Assembly (NCBI RefSeq): GCF_004362015.1
Contig: NZ_SNWW01000003.1
Coordinates: 310,001 to 374,000, forward strand
Length of the DNA: 64,000 nucleotides
Source: Flavobacterium chryseum
GTDB lineage: Bacteria; Bacteroidota; Bacteroidia; Flavobacteriales; Flavobacteriaceae
Reading direction: 5' to 3'
Shown: positions 8,070 to 15,214 of the stretch, one piece after another
How positions within the stretch are numbered: the first letter of the stretch is position 1
Layout: every line of letters begins with the position of its first letter
Made by a program: the position numbers and the translations under genes
Notes under the pieces: model-generated
Seen by the model: only the letters and a program-made list of their open reading frames with translations
Told to the model about the DNA's origin: nothing
Databases searched by the model: none

Positions 8070-8792
8070 ATGAAGACATTTATTCTAGTCCACGGTTCGT
8101 GGCATAGCGCATGGAACTGGCACAAAGTAATTCCAATTTTAGAAAGCAAAGGACATAAAGCAATCGCAATAGATTTACCGGGAATGGGAAGAGACAAAAC
8201 ACCTATTCAGGATGTTACGTTAAAAACTGCTGTAGATAAAATTTGCGATTTAATTGATAGTTTAGACGAAAAAGTAATTCTTGTTGGGCACAGCAAAAAC
8301 GGAATTATGATTTCGCAGGCTGCAGAATATCGACCAGAAAAAATCGAAAAATTGATTTATCTGGCCGCTTATTTAATTCCAAACGGGAAAACCCAAAGTG
8401 AATATTCTGCTCAAGATACTGATGGCGTATTAAAACCCTATGTAACCAGATATCCAGAGTTAAATTCACATACTTTACAAACAGAAATTTACAAAGAAGG
8501 TCTTTATCATGATTGTGAAGATTCTATTACACAACTGGCAAAATTATTATTGAGCCATGAACCTGTAGCCTCTGGAATTACGCCCTTAGTATTATCTGAA
8601 GAAAAATACGGCAGCGTACCTCGATTTTATATAGAATGTACTGAAGACATGGCCGTAACACCTTTCATACAAAGAAAAATGTATACAGAAACTATTTGCG
8701 AAAAAGTATATAGTCTGCCAACCAGCCATTCTCCTTTTTTTAGTAAACCGGAAGAATTGTCGGCCCTTTTTTGTGAAATCGCAACAATCTAA
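8070..8792 (+). CDS. Alpha/beta hydrolase
   Basis: The 240 residues give a single alpha/beta-hydrolase domain. HGSWHSAWNW at residues 8-17 is the oxyanion-hole region, GHSKNG holds the nucleophile S75, and H220 in TSHSPFF is the likely catalytic histidine. The LPGMGRD segment and overall size resemble the EstC / salicylate-esterase-like group of small esterases. No signal peptide is seen, so it is cytoplasmic. It sits between the AraC-MGMT gene and a 2OG-Fe(II) oxygenase gene, the latter only three bases away. A role in alkylation-damage response is suggested only by position. The substrate is unknown. Confidence 0.85.
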   Translation: MKTFILVHGSWHSAWNWHKVIPILESKGHKAIAIDLPGMGRDKTPIQDVTLKTAVDKICDLIDSLDEKVILVGHSKNGIMISQAAEYRPEKIEKLIYLAAYLIPNGKTQSEYSAQDTDGVLKPYVTRYPELNSHTLQTEIYKEGLYHDCEDSITQLAKLLLSHEPVASGITPLVLSEEKYGSVPRFYIECTEDMAVTPFIQRKMYTETICEKVYSLPTSHSPFFSKPEELSALFCEIATI

Positions 8793-8795
8793 AAA

Positions 8796-9509
8796 ATGCA
8801 AAATATACAATCTAAAATTGCTTCTCTTAATTGGGAAAGCATCACTGAATCTATGCACGAAAATGGTTTTGCAATAATCTCTAAAGTCCTCAATAATGAG
8901 CAATGCGAAGATTTAAAATTCGATTATGATAATCCAACTTTATATCGAAAAACGGTTATAATGGAACGATATCGTTTTGGATTAGGCGAATACAAGTATT
9001 TCAATTATCCATTGCCGGATTTGATTCAAGATATTCGATCATCGATTTATTTAAAATTGGCTCCGATTGCGAATGTCTGGATGAAAGCATTAAACATTAA
9101 TACTGTTTTTCCCGAAACGCACGAAAAATTACTCGAACAATGTCACTTCAATAACCAATTAAAAGCAACCGTTTTAATTTTAAAATATGGTAAAAGTGGT
9201 TTTAATACTTTGCATCAGGATTTATACGGAGCTATTTATTTTCCTATTCAAATAGTTCTTTTTCTAAATGAGCCTGATCAGGATTTTACTGGCGGTGAAT
9301 TTATTCTGACTCAACAAACACCCAGAGCACAATCGAAAGCAATTGTTTTAAAACCCAAAAAAGGTGATATTTTGGTTTTTACAACAAATTTCAAACCTGT
9401 AAAAGGCACAAAAGGTTATTATCGCGTGAATATGAAACATGGTGTTAGTGAAATTCATTCGGGCGAAAGGCATACGTTGGGGATTATTTTTCATGATGCG
9501 TTGTCGTAA
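8796..9509 (+). CDS. 2OG-Fe(II) oxygenase
   Basis: This 237-residue protein has the jelly-roll oxygenase iron triad: H140 and D142 in LHQDLYGA and H215 in NMKHGVSEI. GERHTLGIIFHDA after it supplies a basic residue for 2-oxoglutarate. FTGGEFILTQQ and GDILVFTTNF are typical core strands. It is not an AlkB paralogue by its flanking sequence and looks more like the prolyl-hydroxylase-type 2OG-FeII_Oxy group. It starts three bases after the hydrolase gene, and the stand-alone Ada zinc domain and AlkB follow. This placement suggests a DNA- or protein-repair role, which is inference. Confidence 0.85.
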   Translation: MQNIQSKIASLNWESITESMHENGFAIISKVLNNEQCEDLKFDYDNPTLYRKTVIMERYRFGLGEYKYFNYPLPDLIQDIRSSIYLKLAPIANVWMKALNINTVFPETHEKLLEQCHFNNQLKATVLILKYGKSGFNTLHQDLYGAIYFPIQIVLFLNEPDQDFTGGEFILTQQTPRAQSKAIVLKPKKGDILVFTTNFKPVKGTKGYYRVNMKHGVSEIHSGERHTLGIIFHDALS

Positions 9510-9591
9510 TTTAAGGTACAAAGAGGCAAAGGTACAGAGGTGCAAAGATTAGCAACTTATCCAAGCCTTTGAACCTTTGAACCTCTAAAAA

Positions 9592-9837
9592 ATGATTCAA
9601 CATATTGAAATTTCAGATTTAAATCTCCGAACTAAAATTAAAAATGCGGAAATTTGCTTTGGTGGAAACCGAAAACTAAAAATTTACGGAATACTAAAAT
9701 GCAGTTCAGGAAAAAGAATGAAACGAGAAAACCGCGTTTTCTTTTCTTCTGAAAAGGAAGCGAAAGAAAGCGGATTCAGACCTTGCGGACATTGCATGAA
9801 AACCGAATATTTAAACTGGAAAAATGGACTTATTTAA
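9592..9837 (+). CDS. Stand-alone Ada-type metal-binding domain
   Basis: The 81-residue protein matches the zinc domain at the N-terminus of Ada: GILKC around C37, then REN-x-VFF, and GFRPCGHC with C65 and C68. In E. coli Ada four cysteines bind zinc, and C38 takes the methyl group from phosphotriesters. Here only one cysteine is present where Ada has Cys-x3-Cys, so one ligand seems lost unless C22 replaces it. The stop overlaps the alkB start by 14 bases, implying coupled translation. Methyl-acceptor activity is uncertain; DNA binding or sensing is possible. Confidence 0.8.
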   Translation: MIQHIEISDLNLRTKIKNAEICFGGNRKLKIYGILKCSSGKRMKRENRVFFSSEKEAKESGFRPCGHCMKTEYLNWKNGLI

Positions 9838-10432
9838 TCCCGAAATAGACGAAACAACGAACTTACTCCCAAAACAAGGAACGGTCAATTATTACGGAAA
9901 ACTGTTTTCGAGAGAAGATTCAAATCGTTATTTGGATATTTTATTGAATACTATTGAATGGAAAAATGACGAGGCCGTTATCTTTGGAAAATTAATTCTC
10001 ACAAAACGAAAAGTAGCCTGGTACGGAGATTCGGGTTTTGAATATACGTATTCGAATACCACAAAAAAAGCACTTCCGTGGACGAAGGAACTTCTGGAAT
10101 TAAAAGCAATTATTGAACAAGAAACAGGTGAAATATTCAATTCGTGTTTACTCAATTTATATCATTCCGGCGATGAAGGAATGGCGTGGCACAGCGATGC
10201 AGAGAAAGATTTAAAAAAGAATGGGGCCATTGGTTCGGTAAGTTTTGGTGCTGAAAGAAAGTTTGCTTTCAAACATAAAGAAACCAAAGAAACGGTTTCG
10301 TTGATATTAGAACATGGAAGTTTATTAGTTATGAAAGATGAAACGCAAACGCATTGGCTTCACCGACTGCCTCCAACTAAAACAACTTCAAAACCTAGAG
10401 TAAATTTGACTTTTAGAACTATTGTGAGATAA
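9824..10432 (+). CDS. alkB: AlkB-family DNA dealkylase
   Basis: AlkB proteins use Fe(II), oxygen and 2-oxoglutarate to remove methyl groups from 1-methyladenine and 3-methylcytosine in DNA. The 202 residues include WHSDAE with iron ligands H123 and D125, the second histidine at H180 in HWLHRLPP, and the conserved PRVNLTFR with the two arginines that hold 2-oxoglutarate and substrate. The YTYSNTTKKALPW segment fits the nucleotide-recognition lid. It overlaps the upstream Ada-domain gene and ends the alkylation-response cluster. A decayed CAGGTTTT-type hairpin follows near 10450-10475. Confidence 0.93.
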   Translation: MDLFNPEIDETTNLLPKQGTVNYYGKLFSREDSNRYLDILLNTIEWKNDEAVIFGKLILTKRKVAWYGDSGFEYTYSNTTKKALPWTKELLELKAIIEQETGEIFNSCLLNLYHSGDEGMAWHSDAEKDLKKNGAIGSVSFGAERKFAFKHKETKETVSLILEHGSLLVMKDETQTHWLHRLPPTKTTSKPRVNLTFRTIVR

Positions 10433-10496
10433 TCGTAAAGTAAACCAAGTAGGTTTTAAAAACCTGTCGTTTTCTTTTCACAATAATATACTGGGG

Positions 10497-11252
10497 TTAC
10501 CAACCTTGATTCAGTCCGTTTTTTAAGACTTCTTCGTATTTATCTTTATCAAAAGAATATAAATTTGGTGCTTTGTGCGCGACATTATTTTTCTTTTCAT
10601 CAAGCTTTGTTAAGATTCCGATATTAGTTATTTTTCTAAGGAAGTTTCTTCTGTCGAGTTTTGTGTCTAAAATGGTTTCGTACAATTTTTGAAGCTCCGG
10701 AATTGTGAATTTTTCAGGTAATAAATTATATCCTATCGGCATTAAATTCAATTCTATTCTTAAAGTATTCAAAGCTTTATCCAGAATTAGTGCATGATCT
10801 AGAATAAGTTCCGGAACTTCTTTATGGTCAATCCATTCTATGATTTCCTGACTGTGTTCTTTTTGCGGAATTGCTTTTAAAAAATCAACCAGAGCATAAT
10901 ATCCAATTGTTACAAAACGCTGTCTAAACCACTTTCCTTGTTCTTTAGGAATCTGTAAATACTCTAAAACGGCGTTTCCAAAGTGTTCGTCATTTCTTTT
11001 TACTTTTCCAAAAGTGGCAAATTGTCTTAAAAATATGCCTTTCATTCCTGTACGCTCCTTCAAAACAGTAACGGCTGCAGTATCAATATCCTGATCAAGA
11101 GGAACAAATCCGCCGGGTAAAGACCATTTGTTATCGTAAGGAGTTTTAATCAGTAAAACTTTAAGCTGGTTGTCATGAAAGCCGAAAATAACGCAATCTA
11201 TCGAAAGTCCGGGTTGATAATTTTCACTGTTTAGTATAATTCCTTTTGGCAT
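10497..11252 (-). CDS. Nudix-fold transcriptional regulator (NrtR/AraR-like)
   Basis: The 251 residues comprise an N-terminal Nudix fold (about residues 12-150) and a C-terminal winged-helix part (about 165-245), the layout of NrtR and Bacteroidota AraR-type repressors. The Nudix box at residues 48-70 is decayed: against G-x5-E-x7-REUxEExGU it has Q54, T62, V63 and R67, keeping only E66 of the catalytic acids. Hydrolysis is therefore unlikely and ligand sensing more so. It lies between the alkylation cluster and the glucan locus. Such regulators often govern pentose or other sugar genes, but the local target is not evident. Confidence 0.8.
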   Translation of the reverse strand: MPKGIILNSENYQPGLSIDCVIFGFHDNQLKVLLIKTPYDNKWSLPGGFVPLDQDIDTAAVTVLKERTGMKGIFLRQFATFGKVKRNDEHFGNAVLEYLQIPKEQGKWFRQRFVTIGYYALVDFLKAIPQKEHSQEIIEWIDHKEVPELILDHALILDKALNTLRIELNLMPIGYNLLPEKFTIPELQKLYETILDTKLDRRNFLRKITNIGILTKLDEKKNNVAHKAPNLYSFDKDKYEEVLKNGLNQGW

Positions 11253-11590
11253 TCGATTTTTCTTAATTAACTGTTCGGTTCATTCAACATGCAATTTAAA
11301 TCATTTTTACAAATGAAGAGCTTCTTTGACGAAATTCAATGTAAAAACAAGAAAAGTGTAGAAATCACAATTTTTGCTTAAAATTAAATTTGAATTAAAA
11401 AAATAAGTACATTGCGTCATAATAACACATTACAAAGTTAGTTTCTTATTTTGACAGAAAATGCATGTAAAAAATTGATTATAAGATAGATAAAAACGCT
11501 CAATAATCGTTTTTAATATTTCATTTACTGTAACATAATTTAAAATAAGTAGTCTGCTAAAGTAGAGAAAAAACATTAATTGATTTAATT
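11253..11590. other. 338-bp intergenic region between divergent genes
   Basis: The region is AT-rich without a coding frame. CAAAGTTA at 11433-11440 is a perfect -7 box (TAACTTTG) on the minus strand, about 180 bases before the Nudix-regulator start. No -33 element or operator repeat could be identified. Confidence 0.4.
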
Positions 11591-11848
11591 ATGAGTATTC
11601 CAAATCTGACAAAACTAAACAAGAGGCTTGTTAAAAAAGTATGCTCTTCTTTTGGATTGGTTTCAAAAAACGATCTTTTAGAAGCTTCTATAAAATATAG
11701 TGAAGAGCAGGAAAGAATTTTCAATCAGATGATTGTTGAAAATGAAACTAAAAATAAAAAGGAAAAACGCGAAGCTTTCGACAAGGCTTTGTATGCATCG
11801 TATAAAGGAATTGGCGCTATGGATTTTATAAATACGGTCTTGAAATAA
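11591..11848 (+). CDS. Small conserved-looking protein, unknown function
   Basis: The 85-residue soluble protein is mostly helical by composition, with a basic N-terminus (LTKLNKRLVKKVC) and a charged central helix (EQERIFNQMIVENETKNKKEK). No signal peptide, cysteine pair or catalytic motif is present. The coding region has normal codon use for the window and is the longest frame in a clear gap, so it is probably a real gene. Its last 38 coding bases form one arm of a large hairpin with the sequence just after the stop. I cannot name a family. Confidence 0.5.
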   Translation: MSIPNLTKLNKRLVKKVCSSFGLVSKNDLLEASIKYSEEQERIFNQMIVENETKNKKEKREAFDKALYASYKGIGAMDFINTVLK

Positions 11849-11878
11849 TTCAACACCTTTATAAATCCATAACGCCAA
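11811..11878 (+). repeat. Large hairpin over the stop codon of the 85-residue gene
   Basis: 11811-11832 (TTGGCGCTATGGATTTTATA...) pairs with 11858-11878 with one gap and one mismatch. A second small stem TTGAA/TTCAA lies in the loop. No T-run follows, so it is not a classical terminator. It could be mRNA-protective or a duplication of the gene end in inverted orientation. Confidence 0.6.
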
Positions 11879-11894
11879 CTTAAACTGACTTCTA

Positions 11895-14123
11895 CTATTG
11901 TACTAATTCAAAGTCTGATCTTAATTTTATATCTGCTGATGAAGTCCCTATCATTACTTCAAAATCTCCCGGTTCAGCAACCCATTCTAATTTATTATTG
12001 TAGAAAGAAAGTTTCTCTTTATCGATTGTAAACTCAATAGTTTTAGATTCTCCCGCATTCAGTTTTACTTTTTGAAAATCTCTTAACTCTAAAACTGGTC
12101 GTACTACAGAGCCAAATTTGTCCTTCAAATACAATTGCACCACTTCTTCTCCGGCAACTTTTCCAACGTTTGATAATTGAAAAGAAACTTTAATGGTTTC
12201 GTTACTTTTTATTTTTGTTGAAGAAAGTTTCAAACCTGAATAATCGAATTTAGTATAACTCAAACCGTATCCGAAAGGAAACTTTGGAGAATTTTTCAAA
12301 TCGATATAAGATGAGACATAACCTGTCGAATTTTCATTTGGCGCTGGTCTTCCGGTGCTAAAATGATTGTAGTAAATTGGCACCTGCCCCACTTCTCTAG
12401 GAAATGTCATTGGCAATTTTCCTGACGGATTGTAATCTCCAAATAAAACATTGGCAATTGCATTCCCGGCTTCGGTACCTAACCACCACGTGTAAACAAT
12501 GGCAGGAACGTTATCAGCGGTCCAGTTAAAGATAAGTGGTCTTCCTGCGTTTACCAAAACCACAACCGGTTTTCCAGTTGCCTGAATTGCCTTAACCAAA
12601 TCTTCCTGAACGCCCGGCAAATGAAGATCGCTACGGCTTTTTGCTTCGCCGCTCATGTCGCGTCTTTCTCCGATACTTAAAATAACAACATCGGCTTGTT
12701 TGGCAGTTGCAACTGCTTCTGCAAAACCATCTTTATTATCGCCGTCAACTTCACAGCCTTTTGCATAAAGCAATTTGGTGTTTTTGCCTACTTTATTTTG
12801 CAAACCATCCCATTGCGAAACTACCCATTTATCATAATCAACATCAGGCAATTCTACAGACCAAAATCCCATATTGGCTTTGTATTCTTTTACCATAGGA
12901 CCAATGAATGCAATTGTTTTGAGGTTTTTAGAAAGTGGTAAAGTTTGATTTTCATTTTTTAATAAAACAATACTTTTTTGCGCTACTTCTAGAGCTGCTT
13001 TTCTGTTTTCCGGATCATTTAAAGCTTTATCAGCTCTCTTTTGATCGGAGTATTTGTACGGATCATCAAATAATCCTAATTCATATTTTTTGCGAAGAAT
13101 ACGTTTTACAGCATCATCAATAAGGTCAATTGAAACTTTTCCTTCTTTTACCAATTCGGCTAAATTATATCGGTAGGCATTGCTTTCCATATCCATATCG
13201 CTTCCGGCGGTAATCGCAGAAAGTGCGGCAGCTTTCAAATCTTTTGAATAGCCGTGTGCTACCATTTCTCCAATCGAACCCCAATCTGAAACTACGAATC
13301 CCTGAAAGTTCCATTTTCCTTTTAAAATATCGCGTTGTAAGTGTGCATTTCCGGTTGCAGGAATTCCGTTTAAATCATTAAATGAATTCATAAAAGTGGC
13401 TGCACCTGCATCAAGAGCGGCTTTAAATGGTGGTAAATACGTTTCGAACAACATGCGTTCGCTCATATCTACAGAGTTATAATCTCTTCCGCCAACTCCA
13501 GCGCCATACGCTGCAAAGTGTTTTACGCAAGCCATAACCGAGTTTAAATCTCCTAATTTATTTCCCTGAAAACCTTTTACTCTGGCGTAAGCAATTTTAG
13601 AACCTAGGTAAGTATCTTCTCCGGCACCTTCCATTACACGTCCCCAACGCGGATCGCGGCCAATATCTACCATTGGTGCAAATGTCCAGTGAATTCCACT
13701 TGCAGAGGCTTCTGTAGCTGCAACTCTTGCCGCTAATTCAATTGCTTGTAAATCCCAGCTTGCGGCTTCGGCTAACGGAATTGGAAATGTGGTTTTGTAT
13801 CCGTGAATTACGTCCTGACCAAATAACAACGGAATTTTTAGGCGTGACTGCATCGCCAATTCCTGATATTGTCTGGTATATTTTGTTCCGATGATGTTCA
13901 GCATCGAACCTACTAAACCTGCTTTTATTTCGGCTTGTTTATTTGGGTTGATGGTAATTGGCCCCGTTGCAGAATTATCGCCTGTATATTGATTAAGCTG
14001 ACCTATTTTTTCTTCAATGGTCATTTTTTTCAATAAAGCATTTACTTTTTGATCGATTGTTTCTTGTTGTGCGGCCGCAAAAAACGAGACCATCAACAAT
14101 GTAAATGTGGTTAATTTTTTCAT
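11895..14123 (-). CDS. bglX: Glycoside hydrolase family 3 beta-glucosidase
   Basis: The 742-residue GH3 enzyme starts with a signal peptide (MKKLTTFTLLMVSFFAAAQQ) and is likely periplasmic. The order is typical: (beta/alpha)8 domain (about 25-360) with KHFAAYG and the nucleophile D280 in VVSDWGS, then the alpha/beta sandwich domain (about 385-600), then a fibronectin-III-like C-terminal domain (about 640-740). It closely resembles BglX, which releases glucose from beta-linked oligosaccharides. It is the last gene of the leftward glucan locus, six bases after the EEP-family gene. It should finish digestion of imported oligosaccharides. Confidence 0.93.
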   Translation of the reverse strand: MKKLTTFTLLMVSFFAAAQQETIDQKVNALLKKMTIEEKIGQLNQYTGDNSATGPITINPNKQAEIKAGLVGSMLNIIGTKYTRQYQELAMQSRLKIPLLFGQDVIHGYKTTFPIPLAEAASWDLQAIELAARVAATEASASGIHWTFAPMVDIGRDPRWGRVMEGAGEDTYLGSKIAYARVKGFQGNKLGDLNSVMACVKHFAAYGAGVGGRDYNSVDMSERMLFETYLPPFKAALDAGAATFMNSFNDLNGIPATGNAHLQRDILKGKWNFQGFVVSDWGSIGEMVAHGYSKDLKAAALSAITAGSDMDMESNAYRYNLAELVKEGKVSIDLIDDAVKRILRKKYELGLFDDPYKYSDQKRADKALNDPENRKAALEVAQKSIVLLKNENQTLPLSKNLKTIAFIGPMVKEYKANMGFWSVELPDVDYDKWVVSQWDGLQNKVGKNTKLLYAKGCEVDGDNKDGFAEAVATAKQADVVILSIGERRDMSGEAKSRSDLHLPGVQEDLVKAIQATGKPVVVLVNAGRPLIFNWTADNVPAIVYTWWLGTEAGNAIANVLFGDYNPSGKLPMTFPREVGQVPIYYNHFSTGRPAPNENSTGYVSSYIDLKNSPKFPFGYGLSYTKFDYSGLKLSSTKIKSNETIKVSFQLSNVGKVAGEEVVQLYLKDKFGSVVRPVLELRDFQKVKLNAGESKTIEFTIDKEKLSFYNNKLEWVAEPGDFEVMIGTSSADIKLRSDFELVQ

Positions 14124-14129
14124 TATAAT

Positions 14130-14969
14130 TTAGTTAATTTCGATATAAACCGGAAGGTGATCTGATGGATATTTTAAATCTTTTGAATCACTTAAAACGG
14201 CATGTTTTTGAACGGTAAATCCGCTATTTTTAGAAATAAAAATATAGTCTATTAATAACGTTACTGGCTGATCATGTTTGAAATCGTTGAACGTTCCTGA
14301 AGGACCAAAAGGTTTTTCTTTTGAAACATCTCTTGTATCGTCCATAACTTTTTTTATTTCCTGAATTTGTGTTGTTCCTGGTTCTGAATTAAAATCTCCC
14401 ATTAAAAAAACAGGAAGCTTTATGGTATTAAATTCTTTTATTTTTGCAAGAACCAGCTGAACGCCTTTTATTCTTGCTTCATTTCCAATATGGTCGAGAT
14501 GCACGTTAAAAACCCAAAATAATTTCTTTGTTTTTAAATCTTTAAAAAGAGCCGACGTACTGACTCTGTTGCAAGCAGCATCCCAACCTTTGGAAACTAT
14601 ATTTGGCGTTTCTGATAACCAGAATGTACTTATATTTTGTACCTGAAAACGATCTTTTTTGTAATAAATGGTACAAGCCTCGCCTGTTCCGCCTTCTTCT
14701 CTTCCTATCCCGAATTTATTATAATCAGGCAAAGCTTTTGCTATATCAATTACCTGATTTGGAGTTGCTTCCTGAACTCCAAAAATATCCGGACTGTAAA
14801 ATTGTATTTGCGATGTAAAATAATCTTTACGGTTTGGCCACCAATTTTCTCCATCTGAAGGATTGTCTAACCGAATATTATAGGTCATCATTTTTAGGTT
14901 TTGACCATAAGATGAGATGCTTACAAAAAGCAACATTAAAACTGAAGCAAGAACATTTAATTTTTTCAT
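14130..14969 (-). CDS. Secreted endonuclease/exonuclease/phosphatase-family protein
   Basis: The frame is open from 15050, but the start at 14969 gives a proper signal peptide (MKKLNVLASVLMLLFVSISSYGQ), so I use it; the product is 279 residues. The EEP fold motifs are all present: MTYNIRLD, the metal-binding Glu in GVQEAT, NVHLDH, MGDFNS and the C-terminal SDHLPV. Family members hydrolyse phosphodiesters or phosphomonoesters (DNase I-like, sphingomyelinase-like, inositol phosphatase-like). It is embedded between GH genes of the glucan locus, so it may remove a phosphate or lipid substituent linked to the glycan source. The substrate is unknown. Confidence 0.85.
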   Translation of the reverse strand: MKKLNVLASVLMLLFVSISSYGQNLKMMTYNIRLDNPSDGENWWPNRKDYFTSQIQFYSPDIFGVQEATPNQVIDIAKALPDYNKFGIGREEGGTGEACTIYYKKDRFQVQNISTFWLSETPNIVSKGWDAACNRVSTSALFKDLKTKKLFWVFNVHLDHIGNEARIKGVQLVLAKIKEFNTIKLPVFLMGDFNSEPGTTQIQEIKKVMDDTRDVSKEKPFGPSGTFNDFKHDQPVTLLIDYIFISKNSGFTVQKHAVLSDSKDLKYPSDHLPVYIEIN

Positions 14970-15120
14970 ATTTAATAGTTTTAATCCACAAAAGCTCCAA
15001 TGTTTTAGAGCCTTGATGGAGAAAACTAATGTAACAAAATAATTAATCATGTATTTTACCTTACAGTTAATAAGTCTTTTTTTAACATCTTTTTACTTTT
15101 TCGGGGAACTTTTTTTTAAT

Positions 15121-15169
15121 TTCAGAGAAATCTAAATAATTTAAATTAAAACCACCTTTATCAAATACT
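15121..15169 (-). pseudogene. Remnant of a second CBM6-type gene end
   Basis: This 49-bp stretch is identical at 48 of 49 positions to the 3' end of the GH5 gene (15233-15281). Read on the minus strand it encodes VFDKGGFNLNYLDFSE, and the single difference is synonymous (TTA against CTA for Leu). It lies 46 bases beyond the GH5 stop and has no start. It is best explained as the tail left from a deleted or recombined neighbouring gene. The rest of 15051-15214 holds only an ACTCC/GGAGT mini-hairpin. Confidence 0.75.
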
Positions 15170-15214
15170 TCTACCAACATTTAACTCCTAAAAAGGAGTA
15201 TTGCCTTTATTTCT

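Noticed and set aside
10440..10480. Terminator after alkB
   Set aside because: The AGGTTTT/AAAACCT core is present but the outer stem is mismatched, so it is not listed as a confident terminator.
14970..15050. Upstream extension of the EEP-family gene
   Set aside because: The extra 27 residues would precede a good signal peptide beginning at 14969, so the shorter start is preferred.
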